Below are positions 31,975 through 40,169 of a stretch of 64,000 nucleotides of DNA, one piece after another. The DNA comes from CAYPTB01 sp964413535 (lineage in GTDB: Bacteria > Planctomycetota > UBA1135 > GCA-002686595). A program made the translations under genes and the position numbers. Where the stretch lies: contig CAYPTB010000009.1 of NCBI GenBank assembly GCA_964413535.1, forward strand, positions 1 through 64,000, given 5' to 3'. Every line of letters begins with the position of its first letter. Position 1 is the stretch's first letter. The notes beneath the pieces were generated by a model that saw only the letters and a list, made by a program, of their open reading frames with translations, made no database searches and was not told where the DNA came from.

Positions 31975-33549
31975 CTACTCGAGGAACGCCGGTTCGGGGG
32001 GCGGACCCTCGCACAGCTTTCGTACGCGCTTCTTGGTCTTCGGGCTCGAGAAGTCTCGGAGCCGCGCGTGGATGGCGCTGCGTGCATCGCGGGCGCGCGC
32101 ACCCGTGCGTTCCACGATGCTCCCCATCGCGAACAGCGTCCCTACCGGCGCTCGGCCCTTGCGCGCCATGAGGTGACCGAACTCGCGCAGCTTCTCGGCC
32201 TGCACGCTGCAATCATTGAAGACCCCGAGGTCGTCCTGGAGACGCTTGAGCACGGCGAGGATCGGCTCGACCCGCTCGCCCTCGAACAAGGTCTTCGTGG
32301 CGTCGAGGACGTAGCGCAGCTTCTTGCAGTCGAGCCGCAGCCGGTGCAGGTCTCCGACCGGCGAGTCGGCGTGCAGCTCCTTGCCGCGCCGTCGAGCCCG
32401 CCGATACAGGTTTCGGATGCGATCGCCGGCGACGAGCGACAGGGAGCGCGCGGCGTTGCGTTGCGGAGGCAGGGGCAGGACCGGCTCGTCCAGGAAGCGC
32501 CGCCAGCCCCCGATGAGCTCCGCGTAGCGCGGCGAATCGAGCGCGGCGACGATCTCGAGCTGAGCATCGGCGCGGCGGTCGCGCAGGAACTCGCGCAGCG
32601 GCGCGACGTCGTCTTCCGATTGGCCTTCGGCGCGGGAGTCGAGGTCGAGGAGCAGCACGTCGAGGTCTCGCGTGGCGCCGGTGGTCCCGGCGAGCCACTC
32701 GAATTCCGCACGGAAGTGACGAACGGTGGGCGCCGGGAACACTTCCTTCAACTGACCGAGCAGCGTTCGCGTGCGGCGCACGCCGACGCGGAAGTCGTGC
32801 AGGAACTCCGTGTCCAGGCTCTCGCGCACGCCACCCTCGTTGGCGCGCAGGATCTCGAACAGCGCCCCGTGGACGCGCTTCAACCCTTCGTCCGCGCGTA
32901 CGTGCGGATCGAGCTTGGGGCTCGGCGACAACCGTCCGACGGACGGCGCTCCGCCGATCGCGGCGAGGGCGATGTCGAGCGGGCCGGCCGCGATGCGCGA
33001 TAGCTCGGGTACGAGCGACAGGACGTCGATCAGGACCTGGTACTCACGCTCGTAGCCGCGCACCGGCACGACCTTCACGACCTGCGGGAGCTCGTGCCAG
33101 GCCGAGCGTTCGCGCGGCGCGCGCGCGCGGCCTTCCTCGAAGCGCACGCGCACGACGGTCTTCTCCTCGTCGTCGACGAGGTCCAGAGCGGGGCCGCGGT
33201 GCTCGACCTCGACGAGCGGCAGGAGACGGCGCATCTCGACCACGGGCTCGAGCACCTCGCGCAAGCGCCCGGCGGGCAGGTCGGCCGCGAAGGAGATCGG
33301 TTCGGAAATCCGCTCCTCGCGCGCGACGCCGCCTCCGTTGCCCCAGGAAAGGCGCCAACCCGAGTCTTCCTCGCGCGCGCACAACGACGAGCCCTTGCGG
33401 TGCAGCCGTCCGTCGAAGGTGTCGTAGAAGACCGCTCGCTCGACTCGGCTCGCCCCTTCGCGGCAGGCGAAGCGCGCAGCGAGGGTCTCGAGCACGGCCA
33501 TGGGGCCGGCTTCGGGGTCGAGGACGAATGCGATTTCGGTCGTGAGCAT
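31975..33549 (-). CDS. CYTH-CHAD protein with degenerate CYTH half
   Basis: 524 residues. The N-terminal ~200 residues are a CYTH-like tunnel domain (VERAVFYDTFDGRLHRKGSS, VVRVRFEEGRARAP), but the ExExK metal/phosphate motif has decayed to TEIAFVL. The C-terminal ~300 residues are a CHAD domain with the conserved basic helices: TEFLHDFRVGVRRTRTLL and DLHRLRLDCKKLRYVLD. CHAD domains bind polyphosphate. The likely role is polyphosphate-associated, with a structural rather than catalytic CYTH part. ATG 33549 is used; an in-frame ATG at 33570 is an alternative. It lies convergent to the DUF1469 gene. Confidence 0.88.
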   Translation of the reverse strand: MLTTEIAFVLDPEAGPMAVLETLAARFACREGASRVERAVFYDTFDGRLHRKGSSLCAREEDSGWRLSWGNGGGVAREERISEPISFAADLPAGRLREVLEPVVEMRRLLPLVEVEHRGPALDLVDDEEKTVVRVRFEEGRARAPRERSAWHELPQVVKVVPVRGYEREYQVLIDVLSLVPELSRIAAGPLDIALAAIGGAPSVGRLSPSPKLDPHVRADEGLKRVHGALFEILRANEGGVRESLDTEFLHDFRVGVRRTRTLLGQLKEVFPAPTVRHFRAEFEWLAGTTGATRDLDVLLLDLDSRAEGQSEDDVAPLREFLRDRRADAQLEIVAALDSPRYAELIGGWRRFLDEPVLPLPPQRNAARSLSLVAGDRIRNLYRRARRRGKELHADSPVGDLHRLRLDCKKLRYVLDATKTLFEGERVEPILAVLKRLQDDLGVFNDCSVQAEKLREFGHLMARKGRAPVGTLFAMGSIVERTGARARDARSAIHARLRDFSSPKTKKRVRKLCEGPPPEPAFLE

Positions 33550-33711
33550 GGGGAACGAACGCTCCACCATTATGTGGGAAGGGTCGGGAAGTGGAGCGAT
33601 CCCGGGGCCCCCGGACGGGAGGAAGTCCCCTCCGCAGCCCGCGCGCAGGGACGAGTCCCTCGAAGGGCTTTCCACGGACGTTTATCGACGCCGGAGCGCG
33701 CGCGCTCCTGG

Positions 33712-35604
33712 ATGAAACCGAGCGGACGGCGGCCGCTCGCGTCCTCCCGACTACCCTTTCCCCGCGTGGAGCGTGCGCAGAGGAGCGGTTCGAGCGGGAT
33801 CGGGAGCAGCGGAGGCGTGTGGTGGATCCTCTTCGTGCTGCTCGCGGTCCGCGCGCTGTTCGTCGTCTCCCTCGCGGACGTGTTCTTCTACCTCGAGGAG
33901 CTCGAGAAGGGCGCCACGGCCAAGGCGATCCTGAGCGGGCTCGGCGTCCCCCACCACCAGCTCTCGGCACACTATTTCGAGGGCGGCGCGTTCGTGGCGG
34001 CGCACCTCAAGGCCCTCATGTTCCTGGTGGTGGGCCCGAGCGTGCTGGCGCACAAGCTCGTCGCCCTGCTCGTGTGCGCGCTCGTCTTCCTCGCGGGCCA
34101 CGGCCTGGTGCGAACGAACTTCGGAGCTCGCGCGGCGCTCGTCTTCGGCGGACTGTTCGTCTTCGGTCCCGAGTCGTTCCAGAAGCTCGCGCTCCTGCAC
34201 CTCGGGAACCACTGGGACGGCACGTTGTTCCTGCTGCTCGTGCTGAGCTCGGCGCTCGCGATCCTGTTCGCGGACGAGCCGCGCGTCCGAACCTGGGTGG
34301 CGTTCGGCCTGGCCGCGGGCTTCGGGTGCTACTTCAGCTACCAGACCGTGCTCGCCGTCGCGTCCATGGCGCTGATCGTGCTCGTCCGGCGACCGCGGCT
34401 CGCGCTGGGACGCCACGGGCTCGCGGGGCTCGCGGCGTTCGCCCTGGGCCTCGCGCCGCTGTGGATCACGCTCGCGCTCGTCGGACGCGAGGTGTTCGAC
34501 ATCCACGGACAAGCGCTCTTCGACCCGTCGAGCGGGGCGCGGCGCTCGATCGAGCTCGCGCGCTCCTTGTTCGAGGACCGCAACCCGCGCGAGGTCGCGA
34601 ACGCGCTCATCCATCCCGCGGCGACGCTCGCCTCGATCGCCTACGTCCTGTGGCGCGGCGGAGCCTTGCGCGCGCGCTGCACGCCCCTCGTCGTCTACCT
34701 CGCGACGTGGGTCGCGGCCTACGCGTCGAGCGGGTTCGCGGTCGGCGAGGTGACGCACTACCTGCTCCTCGCGCGGCTCTCGCCGCTCTGGATCGCGTCG
34801 ATCCTGATCCAGGCGGCCGCGCTCGGTGACGCGCTCGGTCGGCGGGGAGCCTTTCGCAGAGCGGCGGCGTGCGCCACGGGACTTCTGCTCGCGCTGGGCG
34901 CGGCGAACGCGGTCGCGATCGTCGCCGAGGGCCGCGGGGGATCGCCCGTCGCGAACCTCGCGTACCTCGCGCGGACCAAGGGCTACGTCTATCCGCACTA
35001 CTTCAAGCTCCTGCTCGGGCACCTCGAGGGCAGCGAGCGCGAACGGCTGACGGTCCTCACACTCGTGGACGACGATCCGCGACTCGTCTATCCGGCGATC
35101 GCGTCGGCCGCGGCGTCCGGCGTCGCCACCGACCGAAGAGCACGAGTTCCGCTCGCCACAGCGCGGGAGGAATTTCACGCGCTCCTGGCGCTGCTAGATG
35201 AGGTCGATCCCCATGGTCGCGCCGAGTTCCTGCGCGGCCTCGGTGCGCGCGCGGCGGAGCTCTCCGGCGGCGACGTCGTGCGCGCCCTCGACCTCGCGCG
35301 CCAGCTCGGTGCGGAGATCGAGGGCCCGCTCGCGGAGGGGATCGGCCGGTTCGGCGCGCACTACTTCTATGAGCCCGCGGAGATCGTCCTAGAGACCGCG
35401 CGGGTCGTGGGGCATCCCCTCGCCGAGCCCTACTTCCGCGGGCTCGGGTTCCGCTTCCAGAGCGAGCTCGTGATGAGCTCGTACGGCGGAGCGCTGATCC
35501 TCGATGCCGGCGCGGCGCTCGCGTGGATCGATCGACTGCCCGAAGGAGCCGTTCCGCTCGCCCGCGAAGGCTTCGCCGCCGCGCAGGAGCTCTGGTCGCT
35601 GTAA
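33712..35604 (+). CDS. Large polytopic membrane protein, GT-C-like
   Basis: 630 residues. About ten membrane segments fill the first 400 residues (WWILFVLLAVRALFVVSLAD, ALVFLAGHGLVR, LALIVLVRRPRLA-like stretches), followed by a soluble helical domain of ~220 residues (GRAEFLRGLGARAAELSGGD, IVLETARVVGHP). The loop after the first segment (DVFFYLEELEKGATAKAIL) has acidic residues where GT39/ArnT enzymes keep their catalytic acid, so a membrane glycosyltransferase is the best guess; the identity is weak. ATG at 33712; a GTG at 33766 would also leave the first membrane helix intact. It is divergent from the CYTH-CHAD gene. Confidence 0.65.
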   Translation: MKPSGRRPLASSRLPFPRVERAQRSGSSGIGSSGGVWWILFVLLAVRALFVVSLADVFFYLEELEKGATAKAILSGLGVPHHQLSAHYFEGGAFVAAHLKALMFLVVGPSVLAHKLVALLVCALVFLAGHGLVRTNFGARAALVFGGLFVFGPESFQKLALLHLGNHWDGTLFLLLVLSSALAILFADEPRVRTWVAFGLAAGFGCYFSYQTVLAVASMALIVLVRRPRLALGRHGLAGLAAFALGLAPLWITLALVGREVFDIHGQALFDPSSGARRSIELARSLFEDRNPREVANALIHPAATLASIAYVLWRGGALRARCTPLVVYLATWVAAYASSGFAVGEVTHYLLLARLSPLWIASILIQAAALGDALGRRGAFRRAAACATGLLLALGAANAVAIVAEGRGGSPVANLAYLARTKGYVYPHYFKLLLGHLEGSERERLTVLTLVDDDPRLVYPAIASAAASGVATDRRARVPLATAREEFHALLALLDEVDPHGRAEFLRGLGARAAELSGGDVVRALDLARQLGAEIEGPLAEGIGRFGAHYFYEPAEIVLETARVVGHPLAEPYFRGLGFRFQSELVMSSYGGALILDAGAALAWIDRLPEGAVPLAREGFAAAQELWSL

Positions 35605-35657
35605 GGAAAGGACCGGCTCCATGCCGCACCGGAAGAGCTGCGTATCCTCGTGTCGCC

Positions 35658-36122
35658 ATGCCCGAGCGAAGCGCCGGTCTGCTCATGTACCGACGTGGCG
35701 GCGAGCGCCTCGAGGTGCTGCTCGTGCATCCCGGCGGGCCATTCTTCACGCGCAAGGACGCGGGCGCGTGGACGATCCCGAAGGGCCTCCTGGACGGCGA
35801 CGAGGAGCCGCTCGATGCGGCCCTGCGCGAGTTCCGCGAAGAGACTTCGTTCGCCGTCGAGGCCCGGGACTTCGTCGAGCTCGGCGAAGTGCGGCTCGCG
35901 AGCGGGAAGCTCGTCTTGGCTTGGGCCTGCGCGGGCGATTGCGATCCCACGCAGGTCCAGAGCAACACGTTCGAGCTCGAGTGGCCGCCGCGCAGCGGCC
36001 TGCGGCGGAGCTACCCGGAGGTCGACCGCGCCGCGTGGTTCGACGTCCCGAGCGCGCGCGCCGCGTTGAACCCCGCGCAGGCGCCGTTCCTCGATCGGCT
36101 GCTCGCCGCGCTCGAGCCTTGA
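35658..36122 (+). CDS. Nudix hydrolase
   Basis: 154 residues. The Nudix box is intact: GLLDGDEEPLDAALREFREE followed by TSF (Gx5Ex7REUxEExGU with Ser for Gly). The protein starts RSAGLLMYRRGG and carries a C-terminal aromatic/acidic region (YPEVDRAAWFDV) typical of Nudix proteins of the YjhB/diadenosine-polyphosphate type. It hydrolyses a nucleoside diphosphate linked to another group; the substrate is unknown. It stands 53 nt after the membrane protein gene. Confidence 0.92.
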   Translation: MPERSAGLLMYRRGGERLEVLLVHPGGPFFTRKDAGAWTIPKGLLDGDEEPLDAALREFREETSFAVEARDFVELGEVRLASGKLVLAWACAGDCDPTQVQSNTFELEWPPRSGLRRSYPEVDRAAWFDVPSARAALNPAQAPFLDRLLAALEP

Positions 36123-36173
36123 CCGAAACAAGAGCGTCCTCCGCGCTTCGAGGACGTCCCGACCCGCCGGCCT

Positions 36174-37064
36174 TCAACCGTTCTGCGCGGGCCGGCTCCT
36201 GAAGGTTCCCTCGGGCGTGAGGAAGGTCTCGAGCTGACCGTAGGTGGCGCGCAGCGCCGCGTCCTTGCCGCCGAGCTCGAAGTAGATGCCGTAGTGCCGC
36301 ATGGCGAGCCGGTTTCGCTCGACGATCTGGTACGTGTCGCTCAGCGTGTGGCACAGGATCGCGAGGTTCTTGTGCGCGTCGAGGAACTTCGCGTCGCGCT
36401 CGATCGCCGTCTGGTAGGCGCGGATCGCCTCCTCGTCCGCGCCGAGCTTCTCGTGCGCGAGCGCCAGGAGGAACGGTCCCATGGGACCGCCGGGATGCGC
36501 GGCCGCGAAATCCTGCGCGACCTGCAGCGCGTCGGGCGCGACGTCCATGGAGAGCAAGAGCTCGACCAGGGAGCGCGCGCTCGCGGGATCCGCGGGGCTC
36601 GCCTCGAAGACTTCGAGCAGGATCCTGCGCGCTTCGACGAAGTTGCCCGCGAGGGTCTCGAGCTCGCCCAGGGCGCGTCTCCCGGCCACGTCCTCGGGCT
36701 CGAGGGCGAGCGCCCGTGCGAGCGCGCCGCGCGCTTCGACGAGGTCGCCGCGCGCGGTCAAGGCGCGCCCGAGGCCGACCTGCGCCGGGACGGCCTTGGG
36801 GCGCGCGGCGAGCACGCCGCGGAAGCTCGCTTCGGCGGCAGCGGCGTCGTCGAGCAGGAGTTGCGTCTCCCCCGCGAGGTACAGCGCCTTGGGATGGTCC
36901 TCGTGCTCGGGGGCGACGGCGCGGGTGAGCTCGAGCACGCGCGCGTACTCGCCCGCGCGGAACGCGGTCAGCGCCTCGGAGAGCGGCGCGTCCGCGCGCG
37001 CGGGAAGGGCGAGGGTGGCTGCGCCGAGGGTCAGGCCGACGAGGGTCGTGATCTTCATGCTCAT
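36174..37064 (-). CDS. Secreted TPR-repeat protein
   Basis: 296 residues. A signal peptide (MKITTLVGLTLGAATLALPA) is followed by tandem tetratricopeptide repeats, for example LTAFRAGEYARVLELTRAVA, KALYLAGETQLLLDDAAAAE and GRALTARGDLVEARGALARA. The last 60 residues are less regular (SDTYQIVERNRLAMRHYGIY). It probably works as a periplasmic or surface scaffold. Upstream on the same strand is a small Cys-rich secreted protein, separated by a strong hairpin at 37101-37132. Confidence 0.82.
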   Translation of the reverse strand: MSMKITTLVGLTLGAATLALPARADAPLSEALTAFRAGEYARVLELTRAVAPEHEDHPKALYLAGETQLLLDDAAAAEASFRGVLAARPKAVPAQVGLGRALTARGDLVEARGALARALALEPEDVAGRRALGELETLAGNFVEARRILLEVFEASPADPASARSLVELLLSMDVAPDALQVAQDFAAAHPGGPMGPFLLALAHEKLGADEEAIRAYQTAIERDAKFLDAHKNLAILCHTLSDTYQIVERNRLAMRHYGIYFELGGKDAALRATYGQLETFLTPEGTFRSRPAQNG

Positions 37065-37100
37065 CTCCGCTTTCGCTGGGTCGCGGGCCGTGGAAGGAGA

Positions 37101-37132
37101 GCCGGGACCGGTGCACGTTGCACCGGCCCGGC
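37101..37132 (-). terminator. Strong hairpin between the small secreted protein and the TPR gene
   Basis: Arms GCCGGG-A-CCGGTGCA (37101-37115) and TGCACCGG-CCCGGC (37119-37132), 14 pairs with one bulged A and a 3-nt loop. No T-run follows in either direction. It could be an attenuator or a processing site that lets the small secreted protein be made in excess over the TPR protein. Confidence 0.5.
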
Positions 37133-37148
37133 CGCGCTTGCGTCGCCG

Positions 37149-37379
37149 TCAGATCCTGGCGAGGTTCGCTTCCACCGCATCGGCGAGCTCGGCGCGGACC
37201 ACCGTGGAGATGGCCAGCGCTTCGTTGCCGAAGGCGCGGAGGGAGTTCGCCTCTTTCGCCAGGGGGCACGCGTTCGCGCAGCGGAAGGTGGCGAGCGAGG
37301 CTTTCGCCTCGCACGACTCGCCTGCCTGTGCGGAGAACGCGAGCCCGGTGAGGGCGAGGATTGCAAACAGCTTCTTCAT
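37149..37379 (-). CDS. Small secreted cysteine-containing protein (76 aa)
   Basis: Signal peptide MKKLFAILALTGLAFSAQAG, then a 56-residue mature protein with three cysteines (SCEAKASLATFRCANACPLA). The strongest Shine-Dalgarno in the area (AAAGGAGGAA) lies 6 nt before this ATG, so it is probably made in quantity. The family is not recognised. It lies between the anti-sigma/ECF pair upstream and the TPR gene downstream, all on the minus strand. Confidence 0.7.
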   Translation of the reverse strand: MKKLFAILALTGLAFSAQAGESCEAKASLATFRCANACPLAKEANSLRAFGNEALAISTVVRAELADAVEANLARI

Positions 37380-37508
37380 TGGGGTTCCTCCTTTGGGGGG
37401 GCCCATTGACGAGCGTTCAGACAGGGCGCTGCGCCGCCGCTCCTTCGCGAAACCGCGGGAAAAGCGCGCGGGGATCGCATCCCAACGCGGACGAAACCTG
37501 CGCGATAC

Positions 37509-38690
37509 TCAGCTCGCCCAATCGAGCGGCGGGAAGCGTCCCGTCGCGCGCAACCGTTCGAGCACCTCCTCCAGCTCGGCTGCGTGGGGAGTTCCGCGGA
37601 ACTCCTCCAGTCCCTGCTGCAGGTGCTCCGCGGCCCGCGCGGTTTCCTCCTGCGCGAGCGCGCGGGCGGCGATGAGCACGTCGCGCGCGAGGAGCGCGAT
37701 GCGCAACATTCCGCGCCGGCCGGCTTCCGCGAACTCTCCGGTCGCGCCGTTGGCGACGAGCTCCTCGTAGAAGCGCCGGGCCGCGCCGAAGGTGCGCGCG
37801 TCCTCCGCCGAGCGCGCACGCCCGTGGAGCTCGGCCAGATCGCGCGACAGGGACCAGGGCAGCGGCTCGGCGTCGGGAGCGAAGCCGGCGAGACCGTCGT
37901 CCAGCCGACCGGCCAGCTCGTCGCCGCCGTCGGGACCGGCGTAGACCCCCGAGAAGGTCGCGAGCGAGGCGCCGTCGTCCGCCTGGAGCTCGAGGAACGG
38001 ATACCCGCTCGCGAGCATCGCCTTCTGCTCGCCGGCGGGGAAGAGCTGGATGTCGAGCTCGCACGGGACGCACTCCTCCGCGAGCCCGATCACGCGATCG
38101 TCGAGCAGCGCGTTGCTGCGCAGCGCTTCGGCGATCGGACACCCTTCGTAACGCACGAACAGGAAGAGCGGGCGGTGCGTCGCGCTCGCGATCTCGCGCG
38201 CTTCGTCGAGCGCACGCACCCAGCGGATGCGCCCCTCCTGCACGGGGTGGAAGTCGGCCAGGGAAGCCGGGATCGAGGGCGCCCGCGTGTCGCGCTCCGA
38301 ACCGGCGGCGAGCGGGATCGTGCGCAGCTCGACCGTCGTGGGCTCGGCCAATTCCGCCAAGCGCCGCGTCGCGACGAGCGCGCCCGCGAGGAGGAGAATG
38401 CCGGCGGCGATCGCGGCAACGCGCGCGGCGGGAGCGACGGGGGCGATTCGGCGCGCGCGACCTTCGTCGAGAACGCGGCGCTCGATCGCTTCGAAACCCG
38501 TCGTGCACGGCGGCACGTTCGGCACGACGCCGGGAGAGCCCGAGAGCGCGTGGACGAAGCGGTACTGCTCGGCGAAGTCCGCGAGCGCGGGATCGGAGCG
38601 GAGCTCGCGTTCGAGCTCGGCGGTATCGTCCGGCGACAGCGCCCCGTCGGCCCAGTCGCGGATCCGTTCGAGTGAAGGTCGGGTGCCCAT
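37509..38690 (-). CDS. Anti-sigma-like N-terminus, one membrane helix, thioredoxin-like domain
   Basis: 393 residues. Residues 1-55 resemble the sigma-binding helices of anti-sigma factors but lack the zinc HxxxCxxC (RIRDWADGALSPDDTAELER, RSDPALADFAEQYRFVHAL). A single membrane helix follows at ~95-112 (AAIAAGILLLAGALVATRR). Then comes a thioredoxin-like fold (ALDEAREIASATHRPLFLFV, RYEGCPIAEALRSNALL, YPFLELQADDGASLATF) with only one Cys at the usual active-site position, and a C-terminal helical repeat region. The ECF sigma gene ends 9 nt upstream of its start. A transmembrane anti-sigma factor that reads an extracytoplasmic redox or thiol signal is the natural guess. Confidence 0.78.
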   Translation of the reverse strand: MGTRPSLERIRDWADGALSPDDTAELERELRSDPALADFAEQYRFVHALSGSPGVVPNVPPCTTGFEAIERRVLDEGRARRIAPVAPAARVAAIAAGILLLAGALVATRRLAELAEPTTVELRTIPLAAGSERDTRAPSIPASLADFHPVQEGRIRWVRALDEAREIASATHRPLFLFVRYEGCPIAEALRSNALLDDRVIGLAEECVPCELDIQLFPAGEQKAMLASGYPFLELQADDGASLATFSGVYAGPDGGDELAGRLDDGLAGFAPDAEPLPWSLSRDLAELHGRARSAEDARTFGAARRFYEELVANGATGEFAEAGRRGMLRIALLARDVLIAARALAQEETARAAEHLQQGLEEFRGTPHAAELEEVLERLRATGRFPPLDWAS

Positions 38691-38699
38691 GGTCGGTCT

Positions 38700-39242
38700 C
38701 TAAGAGGCGTTCACCTGTTTCGCGAAGGCGCGCAGCTTGTCGCCGAGCAGCTTCGTGGCGCGTTGCACGCGGCTCTCGATGGTCTTCGCCGGCGCATCGA
38801 GAGCGGCGGCGATCTCGGCGCACGAGAGCCCCTCGTAACGGAAGAGCAAGAAGGTCTCGCGCATCGGGGCCGGCAGCGAGTCGATCGCCTCGCGCACGCG
38901 CAGCGCCAGGAACTGGCGCGTCTCCGCGCGCTCGATCTCGGCCCCGGCGGGCGGAGCGAGACGCGGATCGCGGTCGACGAGCGTCAGGAGATCGCGCCGG
39001 CGCTCCTTCTTCTCGCGTTCGTTAAGGAACAAGCGGTAGGCGGTGCGACGCAGGTAGCCGGCCGCCGCGCCGCGCCCCGCGAACTGCTTGCGCTTCCTCC
39101 ACACGGCGAGGAAGGTCTCCTGCAGGAGGTCCTCCGCGTCCGCGGCGTCGCCCGTCAGGCGGTAGAGGAACCGGAACAGGATCTGGCGCTCCGCTTGGAA
39201 GAGCGCGCGCAAGCCCTGCCGGTCGAGGGCCCCGCTCGTCAC
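38700..39242 (-). CDS. ECF RNA polymerase sigma factor
   Basis: 180 residues. Region 2 has RFLYRLTGDAADAEDLLQET and FLAVWRKRKQF; region 4 has AIDSLPAPMRETFLLFRYEG, LSCAEIAAALDAPAKTIESR and VQRATKLLGDKL. GTG at 39242 is chosen because it lies right before the first sigma-like helix; the frame is open further upstream but gives low-complexity sequence. It directs RNA polymerase to a dedicated promoter set, presumably controlled by the membrane protein encoded 9 nt downstream. Confidence 0.92.
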   Translation of the reverse strand: MTSGALDRQGLRALFQAERQILFRFLYRLTGDAADAEDLLQETFLAVWRKRKQFAGRGAAAGYLRRTAYRLFLNEREKKERRRDLLTLVDRDPRLAPPAGAEIERAETRQFLALRVREAIDSLPAPMRETFLLFRYEGLSCAEIAAALDAPAKTIESRVQRATKLLGDKLRAFAKQVNAS

Positions 39243-39572
39243 GCGACCGAAGCCTCCAGGAGCGCCCGAGCGGCATGCGCCGCAGGGGTGAGCCCTCGCG
39301 CGAGGAGGTCCCGAGGCAAACGTGTGGGGGCCATCATTCCACCGGGATCCAGGACCCCGTCCCGCTAGAGACAGCCCGAGACCGGGCCGGCCCGCAAGAA
39401 GCTCCCGGTTTCTCCGACGCCGGAAGCGCTCGCGCGCAGACTGCACCGCGCCCTTACCGACCCCGGACCGTCAGCGCCATTCTCCCGAGGGCACGACGCA
39501 CCCCAGGTCAAGGGCAGCGCCGCGCCGTGCTTTCCCCATGGTAGGCGAGGCCGGAGGACCGAGGGAATCCGC
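39243..39572. other. Intergenic region upstream of the ECF sigma gene
   Basis: 330 nt between the ECF sigma gene and the 3' end of tag, both minus strand. It should contain the promoter of the sigma operon, possibly autoregulated, but I cannot place a -35/-10 pair. No RNA gene or supported small reading frame is seen. Confidence 0.45.
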
Positions 39573-40139
39573 TCAGCGCCGGAAGCAACCGAGGACGTGG
39601 TCGTTCACGAGCCCCGTCGCCTGCAGGAACGCGTAGCAGATGGTGGAGCCGACGAAGCGGAAGCCGCGCCGCTTCAGGTCCTTCGAGAGGGCGTCGGAGA
39701 GCGGCGTGCGGGCGGGGACGTCCGCGAGGCGGCGCGGCGCGGCGCGCACGGGCTCGCCGCCGACGAAGCTCCACACGTACTCGTCGAAGCTCCCGCGCTC
39801 GGCTTGCAGGGCGAGGAAGGCTTTGGCGTTCCCGACCGTCGATTCGACCTTGAGCCGGTTGCGGACGATGCCGGGGTCGGCGAGCAGGCGCTCGATCCTG
39901 CGCCGGTCGAAGCGCGCGACCACTGCCGGGTCGAAGTCCGCGAAGACCTCGCGGTAGCGCGCGCGCTTCTTGAGGATCGTGTCCCACGACAGGCCGGCCT
40001 GGGCGCCCTCGAGCGTCAGGAGCTCGAAGAAGCGGCGGTCGTCGTGCAGCGGGACGCCCCACTCCAGGTCGTGGTAGCGGATCGCGAGCTCGCTTTGCGC
40101 CCACTCGCAACGTCGAACCTCTTTCGTACGGGAGGCCAT
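39573..40139 (-). CDS. tag: DNA-3-methyladenine glycosylase I
   Basis: 188 residues, the length of E. coli Tag. Diagnostic stretches follow the family closely: CEWAQSELAIRYHDLEWGVP, FFELLTLEGAQAGLSWDTIL, FVGGEPVRAAPRR, ALSKDLKRRGFRFVGSTICY and FLQATGLVNDHVLGC. The Zn-snap residues (Cys in RRCEW and the C-terminal His/Cys of NDHVLGCF) are present. It removes 3-methyladenine from alkylated DNA by base flipping. ATG 40139 with GGGAGG just upstream. It is divergent from the metallopeptidase-like gene, 30 nt between starts. Confidence 0.96.
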   Translation of the reverse strand: MASRTKEVRRCEWAQSELAIRYHDLEWGVPLHDDRRFFELLTLEGAQAGLSWDTILKKRARYREVFADFDPAVVARFDRRRIERLLADPGIVRNRLKVESTVGNAKAFLALQAERGSFDEYVWSFVGGEPVRAAPRRLADVPARTPLSDALSKDLKRRGFRFVGSTICYAFLQATGLVNDHVLGCFRR

Positions 40140-40169
40140 GCGAGCGACTCTTATAGTGGAAGGCGTCCC

